64,000 nt of DNA, taken from NCBI GenBank assembly GCA_963791235.1, contig CAWBRW010000029.1, forward strand, positions 124,001 through 188,000. The letters run 5' to 3'. This document shows, in pieces, positions 1-8,232 of this stretch (position 1 is the first letter of the stretch; every line of letters starts with the position of its first letter). The DNA comes from JALORV01 sp963791235 (GTDB lineage: Bacteria; Pseudomonadota; Gammaproteobacteria; Burkholderiales; Burkholderiaceae_F). The translations under genes were made by a program, and so were the position numbers. Below the pieces are notes generated by a model, which ran no database searches, was not told where the DNA came from, and saw only the letters and a program-made list of their open reading frames with translations.

Positions 1-285
1 ACGAATGGTCGCGGCCACTTCCTCGCGCGTGAACGGCGCGTAGCCGGCAGTGCCTACCGCCACCAGCGCCGCCAGCGCGCCCGCGGCCAGCAGCGCGGCG
101 CCGAAGATCACGCGGAGCACGAACGAGAATACGCGTAGCCGCAGCAGCGCCAACAGGCTCCCCAGCAGCGTCAGCAGCCCGACCACCAGCAGCGCCGCCG
201 CGGCGAACAGCCACAGCGGGTCGAACACGCCGGCCGCGAGGAACTCGAGCCATGGCTCTACGCGGGTGAGCGATGCAAGCGTCAT
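1..285 (-). CDS. Membrane protein of unknown function, 3' end beyond the window
   Basis: The reading frame starts at the ATG ending at 285 and runs off the left edge without a stop, giving the first 95 residues. Two hydrophobic stretches (about residues 22-42 and 52-73) look like membrane spans separated by a short arginine-containing loop. The segment then ends in GYAPFTREEVAAT, which should be the start of a soluble domain. I recognise the general layout as a conserved proteobacterial membrane protein but cannot assign a function. It is divergent from the importer operon that begins at 677. Confidence 0.6.
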   Translation of the reverse strand, partial: MTLASLTRVEPWLEFLAAGVFDPLWLFAAAALLVVGLLTLLGSLLALLRLRVFSFVLRVIFGAALLAAGALAALVAVGTAGYAPFTREEVAATIR

Positions 286-676
286 ACCGTGCTGTTTCGT
301 GAGGGGAAGGGCGCCGAGGTTACTAGCACCAATGCAGCTCGCACAGGATGCCGGCGCCGTTGCCGTCTATCTTCGAGCAGGGCTAGACCGCCTCCGACGA
401 AGCGGGTGGTAGCTCGGCATTGAGCAGGAGCTTGCATCGGACGCTCGGCGACAAGGGCAATTCCAGCTCCGAGAACCTCGTCGGCATCCTCGGTGCTCTG
501 CAGAGGAAAACAGACGTCAGGTTGGCCGTGACTGCGAAGTAGTCGTCGACGGCGTGCGCGCGCGCACCGCAGGCTGCGATGGCCTGCCGTGAAGGTCGGG
601 CATCCGCTGCACGACGGCCTTGAGAGTCGTATGCTGACGGCCGCGGTTCAATAGATAAAACACACGAGGAGACATC
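286..676. other. Intergenic region, no supported gene
   Basis: This 391-base gap separates two divergent genes and presumably holds their promoters. An AT-richer patch around 650-665 precedes a good ribosome binding site (GAGGAG, about 667-672) for the gene at 677. A reverse-strand ORF (383-688) crosses the gap but has no recognisable domain and covers the start of the next gene, so I do not accept it. Confidence 0.5.
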
Positions 677-1982
677 ATGGTTCGTCACACGTTGGTGATG
701 CGGGCCCTGCTCGCGGCCGGTCTCGCATTTGCATTGACGCCTGCTTCGGCGCAGGACAAAGCTGCTGCCGAGAAGCCGTTCAAGATCGGCATCGTCACCT
801 TCCTGTCGGGCGCTGCCGCCGGCCCGTTCGGGGTGCCGGCGCGCAACGGCGCCGAGGTGATCGTCGAGGCGATCAACACCGGCAAGGTGCCGGCGCCGTA
901 CGCCGGCACCGGGCTGGGCGGTGCGCCGATCGAAGTGAGCTTCGTCGACGAGGCGGGCGGCACGACCAAGCAGGTCAACGAGTATCGCAACCTCGTCCAG
1001 CGCGACAACGTCGACCTCGTGATCGGCTACATCTCCAGCGGCGACTGCCTGGCGGTGGCGCCGGTGGCCGAGGAGCTGAAGCGGCTGACGATCTTCTTCG
1101 ACTGCGGCACGCCGCGCATCTTCGAGGACGCGAGCTACAAGTACCTGTTCCGCACCGGCGCGACCGCGACGATCGACAACACGGCGGCAGCGCTCTACGT
1201 GACTGGAGATGAAGCCGCAGCTGAAGACCGTTCGCCGCCATCAACCAGAACTACGCCTGGGGCCAGGATTCGTGGAACGACTTCGAGGCGGCCATCAAGG
1301 TGCTGAAGCCCGACGTCAAGATCGGCACCTCGCAGATGCCGAAGCTGCTGGCCGGGCAGTACGGCGCCGAGATCTCCGCGCTGCTCACCAGCGACGCCGA
1401 CGTCGTGCACTCGAGCTTCTGGGGCGGCGACGTCGAGGCGCTGATCCTGCAGGGTGCGCCGCGCGGGCTGTTCAAGAAGTCGACGGTGCTGATGACGGCC
1501 GGCGAGCCGACGCTGGTGCGGCTCGGCACGCAGGTGCCGGAAGGCACCGTGATCGGTGCGCGCGGGCCCTTCAACGTGTTCGCGCCGGACACGGAGCTCA
1601 ACCGCTGGTTCCGCAAGGCGTACGAGGAGCGCTACGGGGTGGCTGCCGAGCTATCCGGCCTACAAGATGGCGCAGGCGCTTCTCGGGCTGAAGGCGGCAT
1701 ACGACAAGGCGCAGGCGGCCAACGGCGGCAAGCGTCCGAACCAGGACCAGGTCATCGCAGCCTTCGAGAACCTGACGTTCGAGGGACCGGGCGGGCACGG
1801 TCACGATGTCGCTCGGCAAGGGCCACCAGGCGGTGCAGGGCACCGCCTACGGCACCGTCAAGCACGACGGCGGCAAGGTCACCGTCACCAACGTCAAGCG
1901 CTATCCGGCCTCGCGCATCACGCCGCCCGACGGCGTGAAGAGCGAGGACTGGATCAAGTCGGGGTTCAAGACCGCGAAGTGA
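677..1982 (+). pseudogene. Branched-chain amino acid-type ABC transporter substrate-binding protein, frame broken four times
   Basis: Periplasmic solute-binding component of a LivK-like importer. The start has a GAGGAG ribosome site and a signal peptide ending near ASAQ (residue 25). Then come the family's opening strand IGIVTFLSG and the type I periplasmic-binding fold. The frame shifts near 1205, 1232, 1652 and 1797. Each shift is explained by one extra base, and conserved sequence resumes at once after each (for example INQNYAWG, then YPAYKMAQALLG, then TVTMSLGKGHQAVQGTAYG). Removing the four bases restores about 433 residues, normal for the family. This argues for sequence error or very recent damage. 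The ligand cannot be told from sequence; genes for two permeases, two ATPases and a dehydrogenase follow. Confidence 0.8.
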
Positions 1983-2068
1983 ACGCGCGGTAAACGGAGC
2001 GCGGGCATCGCGGCGCGACCGCGGCGCCTGCTTCCGAGCCGCTGCGTTCCACACTCGGCGAGGAGCCC

Positions 2069-2965
2069 ATGACCGGCCTCGTTTCCGTACTGATCGACGG
2101 GATCGTCTACTCGTCGTGTCTGTTCATCATCGCCGTCGGCCTGACGCTGATCTACGGCGTGATGAAGATCCTGAACATGGCGCACGGCAGCCTGTACGCG
2201 CTCGGCGCCTACGTGGCCGCGACGCTGGTCGGCGCCTGGTTCAACGGCGGGCTCAATCCCTACGGCAGCTTCGCGCTGCTGGCGCTCGCCGCGATCGTGG
2301 TCGGACTCGTCGCCGGGCCGCTGATCGAGCGCGGCCTGCTGCGCTTCATGTACGGCAAGGACGAGATCGTGCTGGTGCTCGTCACGTACGCCGTGTTCCT
2401 GATCCTCGAGGACGTGATCAAGCTGATCTGGGGCGTCGAGTCGTATTCCGCGTACCAGCCGTACGGCCTGCTCGGCAACATCGACCTCGGCGGCCTGCCG
2501 TACACCGTGTACGACGCGCTGCTGGTGATCGTCGCGATCCTGGTCGGCGTCGCGCTCACGCTGGTGCTGACGCGCACGCGCCACGGCAAGCTGCTGCTGG
2601 CGGTGATCCACGATCGCGAAGTGAGCGCGGCGATGGGCATCAACGTCGGCCGCGTCTACTTCGTCACGTTCACGCTCGGCACGATGCTCGCGGCGCTCGG
2701 CGGCGCGCTGATCGCGCCGAAGGTGTCGGTGGTGCCGGCGATGGGCGTCGAGGTGATCGTGCTCGCGTTCGCGGTGGTCGTCATCGGCGGCCTCGGCAGC
2801 CTGCCGGGCGCGGCGCTCGGCGCGGTGATCGTCGGCCTGGTGCGCTCGGCCGCGGTGCACTACTGGCCCGAGGTCGAGCTCTTCAGCATCTACCTGGTGA
2901 TGGCGCTGGTGCTGATCGCGCGGCCGCAAGGCCTGTTCAGCACGGCCGAGGCGCGCAAGATATGA
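2069..2965 (+). CDS. livH: Branched-chain amino acid-type ABC transporter permease (LivH-like)
   Basis: Inner-membrane channel subunit of 298 residues, the usual LivH length, with about eight hydrophobic segments. It opens with the typical LivH pattern: a first helix, then LTLIYGVMKILNMAHGS, where the family has its conserved NxAHG turn. Near the C-terminus GGLGSLPGAALGAV matches the conserved cytoplasmic loop that contacts the ATPases. It is intact, unlike its upstream partner. It follows the binding-protein gene and precedes the second permease by 13 bases, so the genes are very likely cotranscribed. Confidence 0.92.
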   Translation: MTGLVSVLIDGIVYSSCLFIIAVGLTLIYGVMKILNMAHGSLYALGAYVAATLVGAWFNGGLNPYGSFALLALAAIVVGLVAGPLIERGLLRFMYGKDEIVLVLVTYAVFLILEDVIKLIWGVESYSAYQPYGLLGNIDLGGLPYTVYDALLVIVAILVGVALTLVLTRTRHGKLLLAVIHDREVSAAMGINVGRVYFVTFTLGTMLAALGGALIAPKVSVVPAMGVEVIVLAFAVVVIGGLGSLPGAALGAVIVGLVRSAAVHYWPEVELFSIYLVMALVLIARPQGLFSTAEARKI

Positions 2966-2978
2966 AGGCCGACCGGGC

Positions 2979-3934
2979 ATGAAGCTCAACCGCGCGCTCG
3001 CCCTCGCGGCGCTGATCGCCGTGGTGCTCGTCGGCGGCCGCTGGCTGCCGGGCTGGGCGCAGAGCCTGATGATCCTCGCGCTCGGCAAGGGGCTGGTCGT
3101 GCTCGGACTGCTGCTGCTGATGCGCACCGGCCTCGTGTCGTTCGGCCAGGGGCTGTACTACGCGCTCGGCGCCTACGCGGCGGTGTCGATGACGCGCATC
3201 GCTGGCCTGCCCGAGACGCTGCTGAGCTCGGACGCCGTCGTGATGCCGCTCGCCGGCGGGCTCGTCGCCGGCGTGATCGCGTTCGTGCTCGGCTTCCTGC
3301 TCGCGGCCTACCGCGACATCTTCTTCGCGATGCTGAGCCTGGCGTTCTCGATGATCCTGTACGGGCTGCTGGTCAAGTCGTCGCTGCTCGGCAGCACCGA
3401 CGGTTTCAACATCGCGTTCACCAGTGCGGCCGGCTTCCCGCTGCCCGCGGGCTCGCACCTGTACGCGCTGTTCGCGGTGACGGTCGTGCTGGTCGCGCTC
3501 GCGCTTTACGGCACGCATCTTTTCCTGCGGTCCCACTACCGGCCGCCTGGGCCCGGCGATCCGCGACAACGAGCTGCGCGTCGAGTACATGGGCGCATCG
3601 GTGCGCCGGCTCGTCCACCTGAACTACGTGCTCGCCGCGGTGCTGTCGGGCATCGGCGGCGGCCTGGTGGCGCTGTCGATCGGCCACATCGACCCGGACC
3701 TCGCCTACTGGACCACCTCCGGCGAGTTCGTGTTCGTCGCCATCCTGTCGGGCACCGGCAACGTGATCGCGCCCTTCCTCGGCTCGCTGGTGTTCGAGTG
3801 GATCAAGAGCATCGCCTACCAGTACACGCCGTACACGTGGCAGACTGGTGCTCGGCATCGCGATGCTGCTGGTGATCATGTTCCTGCCCTCGGGGCTGTG
3901 GTCGCTGTTCACGCGGCGACGCAAGGGCGCGTGA
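2979..3934 (+). pseudogene. livM: Branched-chain amino acid-type ABC transporter permease (LivM-like), frame broken twice
   Basis: Second channel subunit of the importer. The first 180 residues are a normal LivM start, with hydrophobic helices and SFGQGLYYALGAYAAV, the LivM counterpart of the NxAHG turn. One extra base near 3530 moves the frame, after which AIRDNELRVEYMGASV and GGLVALSIGHIDPDLAYWTTSGE follow, the conserved LivM loop. A second extra base near 3845 leads to LPSGLWSLFTRRRKGA and the stop. Corrected length is about 317 residues. The stop overlaps the next start as TGATG, so translation is probably coupled to the ATPase gene. Confidence 0.82.
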
Positions 3935-4725
3935 TGGCGATCATCGAAACCAGCGGCGTAGTCAAGAACTTCGGCGCGGTGACCGCCGCCGCCGACCTGA
4001 CGGTGCGCATCGAGGATGACACGGTGGTCGGGCTGATCGGCGGCAACGGCGCCGGCAAGACCACCTTCCTCAACATGCTGACCGGGTACCTGAAGCCGGA
4101 CCGCGGCACCATCCGCTATGCCGGCCGCGACATCACCAGGCTCGTGCCGCGCGAAGTCACCCGGCTCGGCATGTGCCGCTCGTTCCAGATCCCGCAGCTC
4201 TTCGGCAGCCTGACCGTGCGCGAGAACCTGCTGGTCGCGCTTGGCGTCGTCGTCACCAACGCCAAGGCGTGGCAGGGTGGCGTCACCGTGACCGGCGACC
4301 GCGTCGACTTCGCCGCCGACGCCACGCTCGAGCAGTTCGGGCTGCAGGAATGGCGCGACCGGCTGGCCGGCGTGCTGCCCGAAGGCGTGCGGAAGCTGCT
4401 CGACATCGCGATGGCGATGGTGGTGAAGCCCAAGGTGCTGCTGCTCGACGAGCCCACCAGCGGCGTCAGCGCCGACGAGAAGTTCGCGATCATGGACCGC
4501 GTGATGACGGCGGTGCGCGCCGATCGCGTGACGATTCTCTTCGTCGAGCACGACATGGACATCGTGCGCCGCTACGCCGGCCGCGTGCTGGCGTTTTACG
4601 AGGGGCGGATCATCGCCGACGGCGCGCCGGACGTGGTGCTCAACGACGACGAGGTGCGGCGCTACGTCGTCGGCACGATCCACGCGGCGGCAGTCGCACG
4701 CAAGGTGGCCCATGCTCCGCATTGA
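3934..4725 (+). CDS. livG: ABC transporter ATP-binding protein (LivG-like)
   Basis: Cytoplasmic ATPase subunit of 263 residues. Walker A is GGNGAGKTT (about residues 35-43), Walker B is VLLLDEPTSG, and the switch histidine sits in FVEHDMD. The signature region reads LPEGVRKLLDIAMAM instead of a canonical LSGGQ/LSYGQ motif, so this ATPase is atypical at the signature site while its partner has a good LSGGQ. I place the start at the ATG overlapping the permease stop (TGATG), giving MAIIETSGVVKNFG. The longer open frame upstream belongs to the frameshifted permease. It overlaps the following ATPase gene by 14 bases. Confidence 0.92.
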   Translation: MAIIETSGVVKNFGAVTAAADLTVRIEDDTVVGLIGGNGAGKTTFLNMLTGYLKPDRGTIRYAGRDITRLVPREVTRLGMCRSFQIPQLFGSLTVRENLLVALGVVVTNAKAWQGGVTVTGDRVDFAADATLEQFGLQEWRDRLAGVLPEGVRKLLDIAMAMVVKPKVLLLDEPTSGVSADEKFAIMDRVMTAVRADRVTILFVEHDMDIVRRYAGRVLAFYEGRIIADGAPDVVLNDDEVRRYVVGTIHAAAVARKVAHAPH

Positions 4726-5374
4726 GAACTTGAACGTGTCGATCGGCTCGGTGGCGATCCTGCGCAACGTCGCACTCAGCGTCGAGGGCGGCGAGTTCGC
4801 GGGGCTGATCGGCCGCAACGGCGCCGGCAAGACCACGCTGATGCGCAGCATCATGGGCATCCTGCCGGCGCAGGCCGGCACGATCACATTCGACGGCGCG
4901 CCGCTGACCGCGCTGCCGGTGCACGGCCGCGCCAAGCTCGGCATCGGCTACATGCCCGAAGACCGGCGCCTGATCCCCGACCTCACGGTCGAGGAGAACA
5001 TCCTGCTACCGGCGTGGGCCATCGGCCTCGCCGACGCCGCCAAGCGGCTCGCCACCGTCTACGAACTCGTCCCCGAAGCGCGCGAGTTCGCGCAGCGCAA
5101 GGGACTGCAGCTCTCCGGCGGGCAGCAGAAACTCGCCGCGCTGGCGCGCGCGCTGATGTGCGGCACGCGGCTGCTGCTGCTCGACGAGCCGTTCGAGGGC
5201 GTGGCACCGGTGCTCGCACGGCGGCTGGTGGACGTCATCGGCCGGCTGAAGCGCGAGGGCCTGTCGGTGATCCTGTCCGAGTCCGACCTCGCACATTCGA
5301 GCGACATGCTCGATTCGGTTCACCTGATCGACCGCGGCGCCGTCACGCGCGGCCAGCTCGAACAGGTTGCATGA
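4712..5374 (+). CDS. livF: ABC transporter ATP-binding protein (LivF-like)
   Basis: Second ATPase subunit, 220 residues, slightly short for LivF (usually 230-240). It has Walker A GRNGAGKTT, the LivF-type stretch IGYMPEDRRLIPDLTVEEN, a good signature LSGGQQK, and Walker B RLLLLDEPFEG. The switch position reads ILSESDL rather than the usual histidine-containing LVEQ/H. The C-terminal end is shorter than in most relatives. It overlaps livG by 14 bases and is followed after 16 bases by the dehydrogenase gene, so the five transporter genes and the dehydrogenase form one operon. Confidence 0.9.
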   Translation: MLRIENLNVSIGSVAILRNVALSVEGGEFAGLIGRNGAGKTTLMRSIMGILPAQAGTITFDGAPLTALPVHGRAKLGIGYMPEDRRLIPDLTVEENILLPAWAIGLADAAKRLATVYELVPEAREFAQRKGLQLSGGQQKLAALARALMCGTRLLLLDEPFEGVAPVLARRLVDVIGRLKREGLSVILSESDLAHSSDMLDSVHLIDRGAVTRGQLEQVA

Positions 5375-5390
5375 ACACAAGGAGGACCCA

Positions 5391-6522
5391 ATGAAGATCC
5401 ACGGAGCCGTGCTGCACGCAATGGGTGCGGCCACGCCCTATGCGCAATCGAAGCCCCTGGCGATCGAGGCCGTCGAGCTCGACGGCCCGGGCCCCGGCGA
5501 GGTGCTGGTGCAGATCGCTGCTGCAGGCCTCTGCCATTCCGACCTCTCCGTGATCAACGGCGACCGGCCGCGGCCGACCCCGATGCTGCTCGGCCACGAA
5601 GCGGCGGGCATCGTCGAAGCGACCGGCGCCGGCGTCGAAGATCTCAAGCGCGGCGACCACGTGGTGATGGTCTTCGTGCCGAGCTGCGGCCATTGCGCGC
5701 CGTGCGCGGAAGGCCGGCCCGCGCTGTGCGAGCCGGGCGCCGTCGCCAACACGGCGGGCACGCTGCTGAGCGGCACCATGAGGCTTCACCGCAACGGCCA
5801 GCCGCTGTACCACCACCTGGGCTGCTCGGCCTTCGCCGAGTACGCGACGGTGTCGCGCCGCTCGCTGGTAAAGATCGATCCGGAACTATCACTCTCCGAG
5901 GCAGCGCTCTTCGGCTGCGCGGTGCTCACCGGCGTCGGCGCGGTGGTCAACACCGCGAAGCTCGCGATGGGGCAGACCGCGGCGGTGATCGGGCTGGGCG
6001 GCGTCGGGCTCGCCGCCGTGCTCGGCGCGGTGTGCGCGGGCGCAGGCCGCATCGTCGCGATCGACCTGGCCGACGACAAGCTGCAACTGGCCAAGAAGCC
6101 TCGGCGCGACCGACTGCTTCAACGCAGCGTCCGAATCGATCGTCGACGAGGTGAAGGCGGCCACGCGCGGCGGCGTCGATTTCGCGATGGAGTTCGCCGG
6201 CTCGGTGAAGGCGATGGAGCTCGCCTACAAGATCACACGCCGCGGCGGCACGACAATTTCAGCCGGCCTGCCGCCGCCGACCCACATGCTGCAAGTGCCG
6301 CACGTCAACATGGTCGCCGAGGAGCGCACGATCAAGGGCAGCTACATCGGCACCTGCGTGCCGGTGCGCGATCTGCCGCGCTACATCGCGCTGTATCGGC
6401 AGGGGCGGCTGCCGGTCGACAAGCTGCTGAGTGGCAGGTTGAAGCTCGAGGAGATCAACCTCGGGTTTGATCTCTTACGAGAGGGGAAGGCAGTGCGGCA
6501 GGTGGTGGAGTTCGCGCACTGA
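5391..6522 (+). pseudogene. Zinc-dependent alcohol dehydrogenase, frame broken once
   Basis: Medium-chain dehydrogenase. The strong ribosome site AAGGAGG (5380-5386) sets the start at MKIHGAVL. Catalytic-zinc residues are visible (GLCHSD, GHEAAG), as are the four structural-zinc cysteines (CGHCAPCAEGRPALC) and the NAD-binding glycine loop GLGGVGLAAVLG followed by an acidic residue in IDLADDK. One extra base near 6096 breaks the frame after QLAKK; family sequence resumes as GATDCFNA. Corrected length is about 376 residues, normal. The substrate is unknown. Its place directly after the importer suggests the imported compound or a breakdown product is an alcohol or aldehyde; this is inference. 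Confidence 0.8.
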
Positions 6523-6544
6523 GGAACCGAGCGAGAGCGCGGCT

Positions 6545-7084
6545 TCATGCGCGCTTCAGACCCCGCTTACGCGGCGCCGCGCGCGCTCTTCGTTTGACAG
6601 CCGCGTATTTCGACCTCGGCTCGGCTACCTGTGGTGTTGACGCGCCTTTGCGCGCCCAACGCACGGACTCGGACACGTCCGCTTCGGTCAACCCCTGCGT
6701 CGCGAGCTTGGCGCGCACGGCAACAGTTTCGGCAATCAGAGCTTTCGCTGGAATGCCCAGGCTCTCGTGCAGTCTGCGGATCATGGCGAGCGTCAGCGGG
6801 CGCTTGCGGTTCAAGACCTCGTAGACGCGGTTGCTCTTGCCGATGAGTGGCTCCAGATCCTTGACCGACAGGCCGCCCTGCTCCATCCGGAACTTGATGG
6901 CCTCCACCGGGTCAGGTGGGCTGATGGGAACGTGCCTGGCTTCATAGACCTGAACCAACGTGACCAGGACGTCCAGACGGTCTCCATCCGCGGTGCCCGG
7001 AGCGGGGTCAGCCTCCATTAGGGTCGAGATCTCCTTGAGGGTGGCCTTGTAATCTGCTTTAGTGCGGATGGGGCGAATGTCCAT
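6545..7084 (-). CDS. higA: HigA-type antitoxin, helix-turn-helix
   Basis: Antitoxin and transcription factor of 179 residues, longer than many HigA proteins (about 100-140). It begins with the HigA-typical MDIRPIRTKADYKATLKEI. A helix-turn-helix spans about residues 87-125, with GLSVKDLEPLIGKSNRVYEVL and KRPLTLAMIRRLHESLGIPA. The C-terminal 40 residues are rich in arginine and alanine and look disordered. The gene lies 18 bases downstream of the toxin gene on the same strand, the toxin-first order typical of higBA. The palindrome upstream of the toxin gene is the likely operator for its protein product. Confidence 0.88.
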   Translation of the reverse strand: MDIRPIRTKADYKATLKEISTLMEADPAPGTADGDRLDVLVTLVQVYEARHVPISPPDPVEAIKFRMEQGGLSVKDLEPLIGKSNRVYEVLNRKRPLTLAMIRRLHESLGIPAKALIAETVAVRAKLATQGLTEADVSESVRWARKGASTPQVAEPRSKYAAVKRRARAAPRKRGLKRA

Positions 7085-7102
7085 GTTGTCCTCCGAGGCC
7101 GC

Positions 7103-7405
7103 TCAGGCCAAATCAACGGTCTCTGCGTCAACTGCGTCGTACTCCTTGTGGGTGCCGACGAACTTCACGTAGACGACCTGCACCTTGTAGGCAATGGCCA
7201 CAACCAGCCGGTAGTCGTTGCCCTTGATGTTGAAGACGACGCGGCGGTTCTTCAGGATGCTGGCGCTGCGGTACCGCTCCTTGATATCCGAGGGCTGAGT
7301 CCAGGACGCGTTCGTTGCCTCCTCCAACCAGGCCTTCAAAGGCTGCTCGGCGTCGGGATGCCGCATCCAGAAGGTCCTTAATGTGGAAACGGCAATCACG
7401 CGCAT
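7103..7405 (-). CDS. higB: HigB-type mRNA interferase toxin
   Basis: Ribosome-dependent mRNA-cleaving toxin of the RelE/HigB fold, 100 residues, full length. The start MRVIAVSTLRTFWMRHPDAEQPL is characteristic of HigB. Family hallmarks follow: the KNRRVVFNIKGNDYRLV strand pair and the C-terminal VYVKFVGTHKEYD with its conserved histidine and tyrosine. The homology reaches the first methionine, so the start is secure. The candidate promoter lies so close to the start that the message may be leaderless. It pairs with the antitoxin gene immediately downstream. Confidence 0.9.
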   Translation of the reverse strand: MRVIAVSTLRTFWMRHPDAEQPLKAWLEEATNASWTQPSDIKERYRSASILKNRRVVFNIKGNDYRLVVAIAYKVQVVYVKFVGTHKEYDAVDAETVDLA

Positions 7406-7412
7406 TCAGGGC

Positions 7413-7441
7413 AGAATAGTCCCAAAATGGGACTTACGCAA
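7413..7441 (-). promoter_or_regulatory. Candidate higBA promoter with operator palindrome in the spacer
   Basis: Reading the reverse strand, TTGCGT (7436-7441) and TATTCT (7413-7418) are separated by exactly 17 bases. The palindrome AGTCCCA-aaa-TGGGACT (7418-7434, perfect 7-base arms) fills that spacer and touches the -10 element. Repressor bound there would exclude RNA polymerase, the usual HigA autoregulation. The -10 element ends 8 bases before the toxin ATG. Confidence 0.6.
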
Positions 7442-7601
7442 GCTCCTGACGGCCTTCGGCTCAGCTCATGCCTCCGCGAAAGATCCTTCCTGCTTCGCGC
7501 CGGGACTCCACCGCTGCAGCGCCTTCCCAACCTTATGTGGGACAACAACAAAACCATAATCGGGCCACAAAACGCGCCGGCCGGGGCGTGGTGACTTTTA
7601 G

Positions 7602-8156
7602 CTAGAAGCCGATGCGTCGCTTGGGCTGCGCCTTGCGAAAGTCGTCCCCTGCAATCAGCTGCTTGATCGCATCGAAAACGACAGTGAATTGCTCGTCGTA
7701 CTTACGTTCCAGTGCGTCGATCTTGCGGGCCAACTCGCGATTGGAGTCCATCAAGCGACGCAACTGCACGAACGTCCGCATGATGGCGATGTTCACCTCG
7801 ACCGCGCGCGGCGATCGAAGGACGCTGGAGAGCATGGCCACGCCCTGCTCGGTAAAGACGTAGGGCAGATAGCGGGTGCCGCCGCGCGAATTTGAGGTCA
7901 CAATCTGTGACCGCATGCTTGTGTGCAGCTCTTTTGAGGTCACAATCTGTGACCTCAAATCATCCCATTGCTCAATCGACAACTGGAACATGAAGTCCCC
8001 AGGGAACCGTTCCAAGTTGCGCTTGACCGCTTGATTCAAGGCTTTAGTGGACACGCCATAGAGCGCCGCCAGATCCGCATCCAGAAGCACCCGTTCGCCG
8101 CGTACCGTCCGAACGAACACCGCAAGGCTTTCCGGCTTCAAGACGACCGCAGGCAT
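7602..8156 (-). CDS. ORF6N-domain protein, probably SOS-regulated
   Basis: DNA-binding-type protein of phage and accessory-region origin, 184 residues from the start chosen here. The ORF6N domain occupies about residues 10-110 (RGERVLLDADLAALYGVSTKALNQAVKRN, then RYLPYVFTEQGVAMLSSVL, then AVEVNIAIMRTFVQLR). A predicted coiled coil follows (about 112-150, RRLMDSNRELARKIDALERKYDEQF). I prefer the ATG ending at 8156 over the longer frame from 8198, because family homology starts there and the upstream ATG lies inside the candidate promoter. RSQIVTS occurs twice, 14 residues apart, from an in-frame repeat. The function of lone ORF6N proteins is poorly known. Confidence 0.85.
   Translation of the reverse strand: MPAVVLKPESLAVFVRTVRGERVLLDADLAALYGVSTKALNQAVKRNLERFPGDFMFQLSIEQWDDLRSQIVTSKELHTSMRSQIVTSNSRGGTRYLPYVFTEQGVAMLSSVLRSPRAVEVNIAIMRTFVQLRRLMDSNRELARKIDALERKYDEQFTVVFDAIKQLIAGDDFRKAQPKRRIGF
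7891..7959. repeat. Direct repeat with 42-base period, each copy partly palindromic
   Basis: TTTGAGGTCACAATCTGTGACC occurs at 7891-7912 and again at 7933-7954. The second copy extends into a perfect inverted repeat (TTTGAGGTCACA at 7933-7944, TGTGACCTCAAA at 7948-7959). It lies inside the ORF6N coding region and adds 14 residues in frame. Confidence 0.85.
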
Positions 8157-8182
8157 CGGTTTGACTCGGGCGATGGAAGCCC

Positions 8183-8211
8183 AATCTACTGTATACATTT
8201 ACAGTAGTCAA
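8183..8211 (-). promoter_or_regulatory. Sigma-70-type promoter overlapping a LexA (SOS) box
   Basis: The 20-mer TACTGTATACATTTACAGTA (8187-8206) matches the enterobacterial LexA consensus at 18 of 20 positions, including both CTGT and ACAG half-sites with eight bases between them. On the reverse strand TTGACT (8206-8211) and TAGATT (8183-8188) form a -35/-10 pair with a 17-base spacer that the box fills. Transcription would start near 8176, about 20 bases before the ORF6N ATG at 8156. Confidence 0.8.
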
Positions 8212-8232
8212 ATGAGCTGACAGGCGCCCCCG

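Noticed and set aside
383..688. Reverse-strand ORF of 101 residues upstream of the livK-like gene
   Set aside because: It covers the start of a clear gene, has no domain or ribosome site, and its composition is that of GC-rich antisense sequence.
1901..3127. Reverse-strand ORF of 408 residues
   Set aside because: Low-complexity antisense of the livH-like permease, rich in arginine, histidine and aspartate; no homology.
8157..8198. Longer ORF6N protein starting at 8198
   Set aside because: That ATG lies in the spacer of the candidate promoter, upstream of the likely transcription start, and the added residues lack family similarity.
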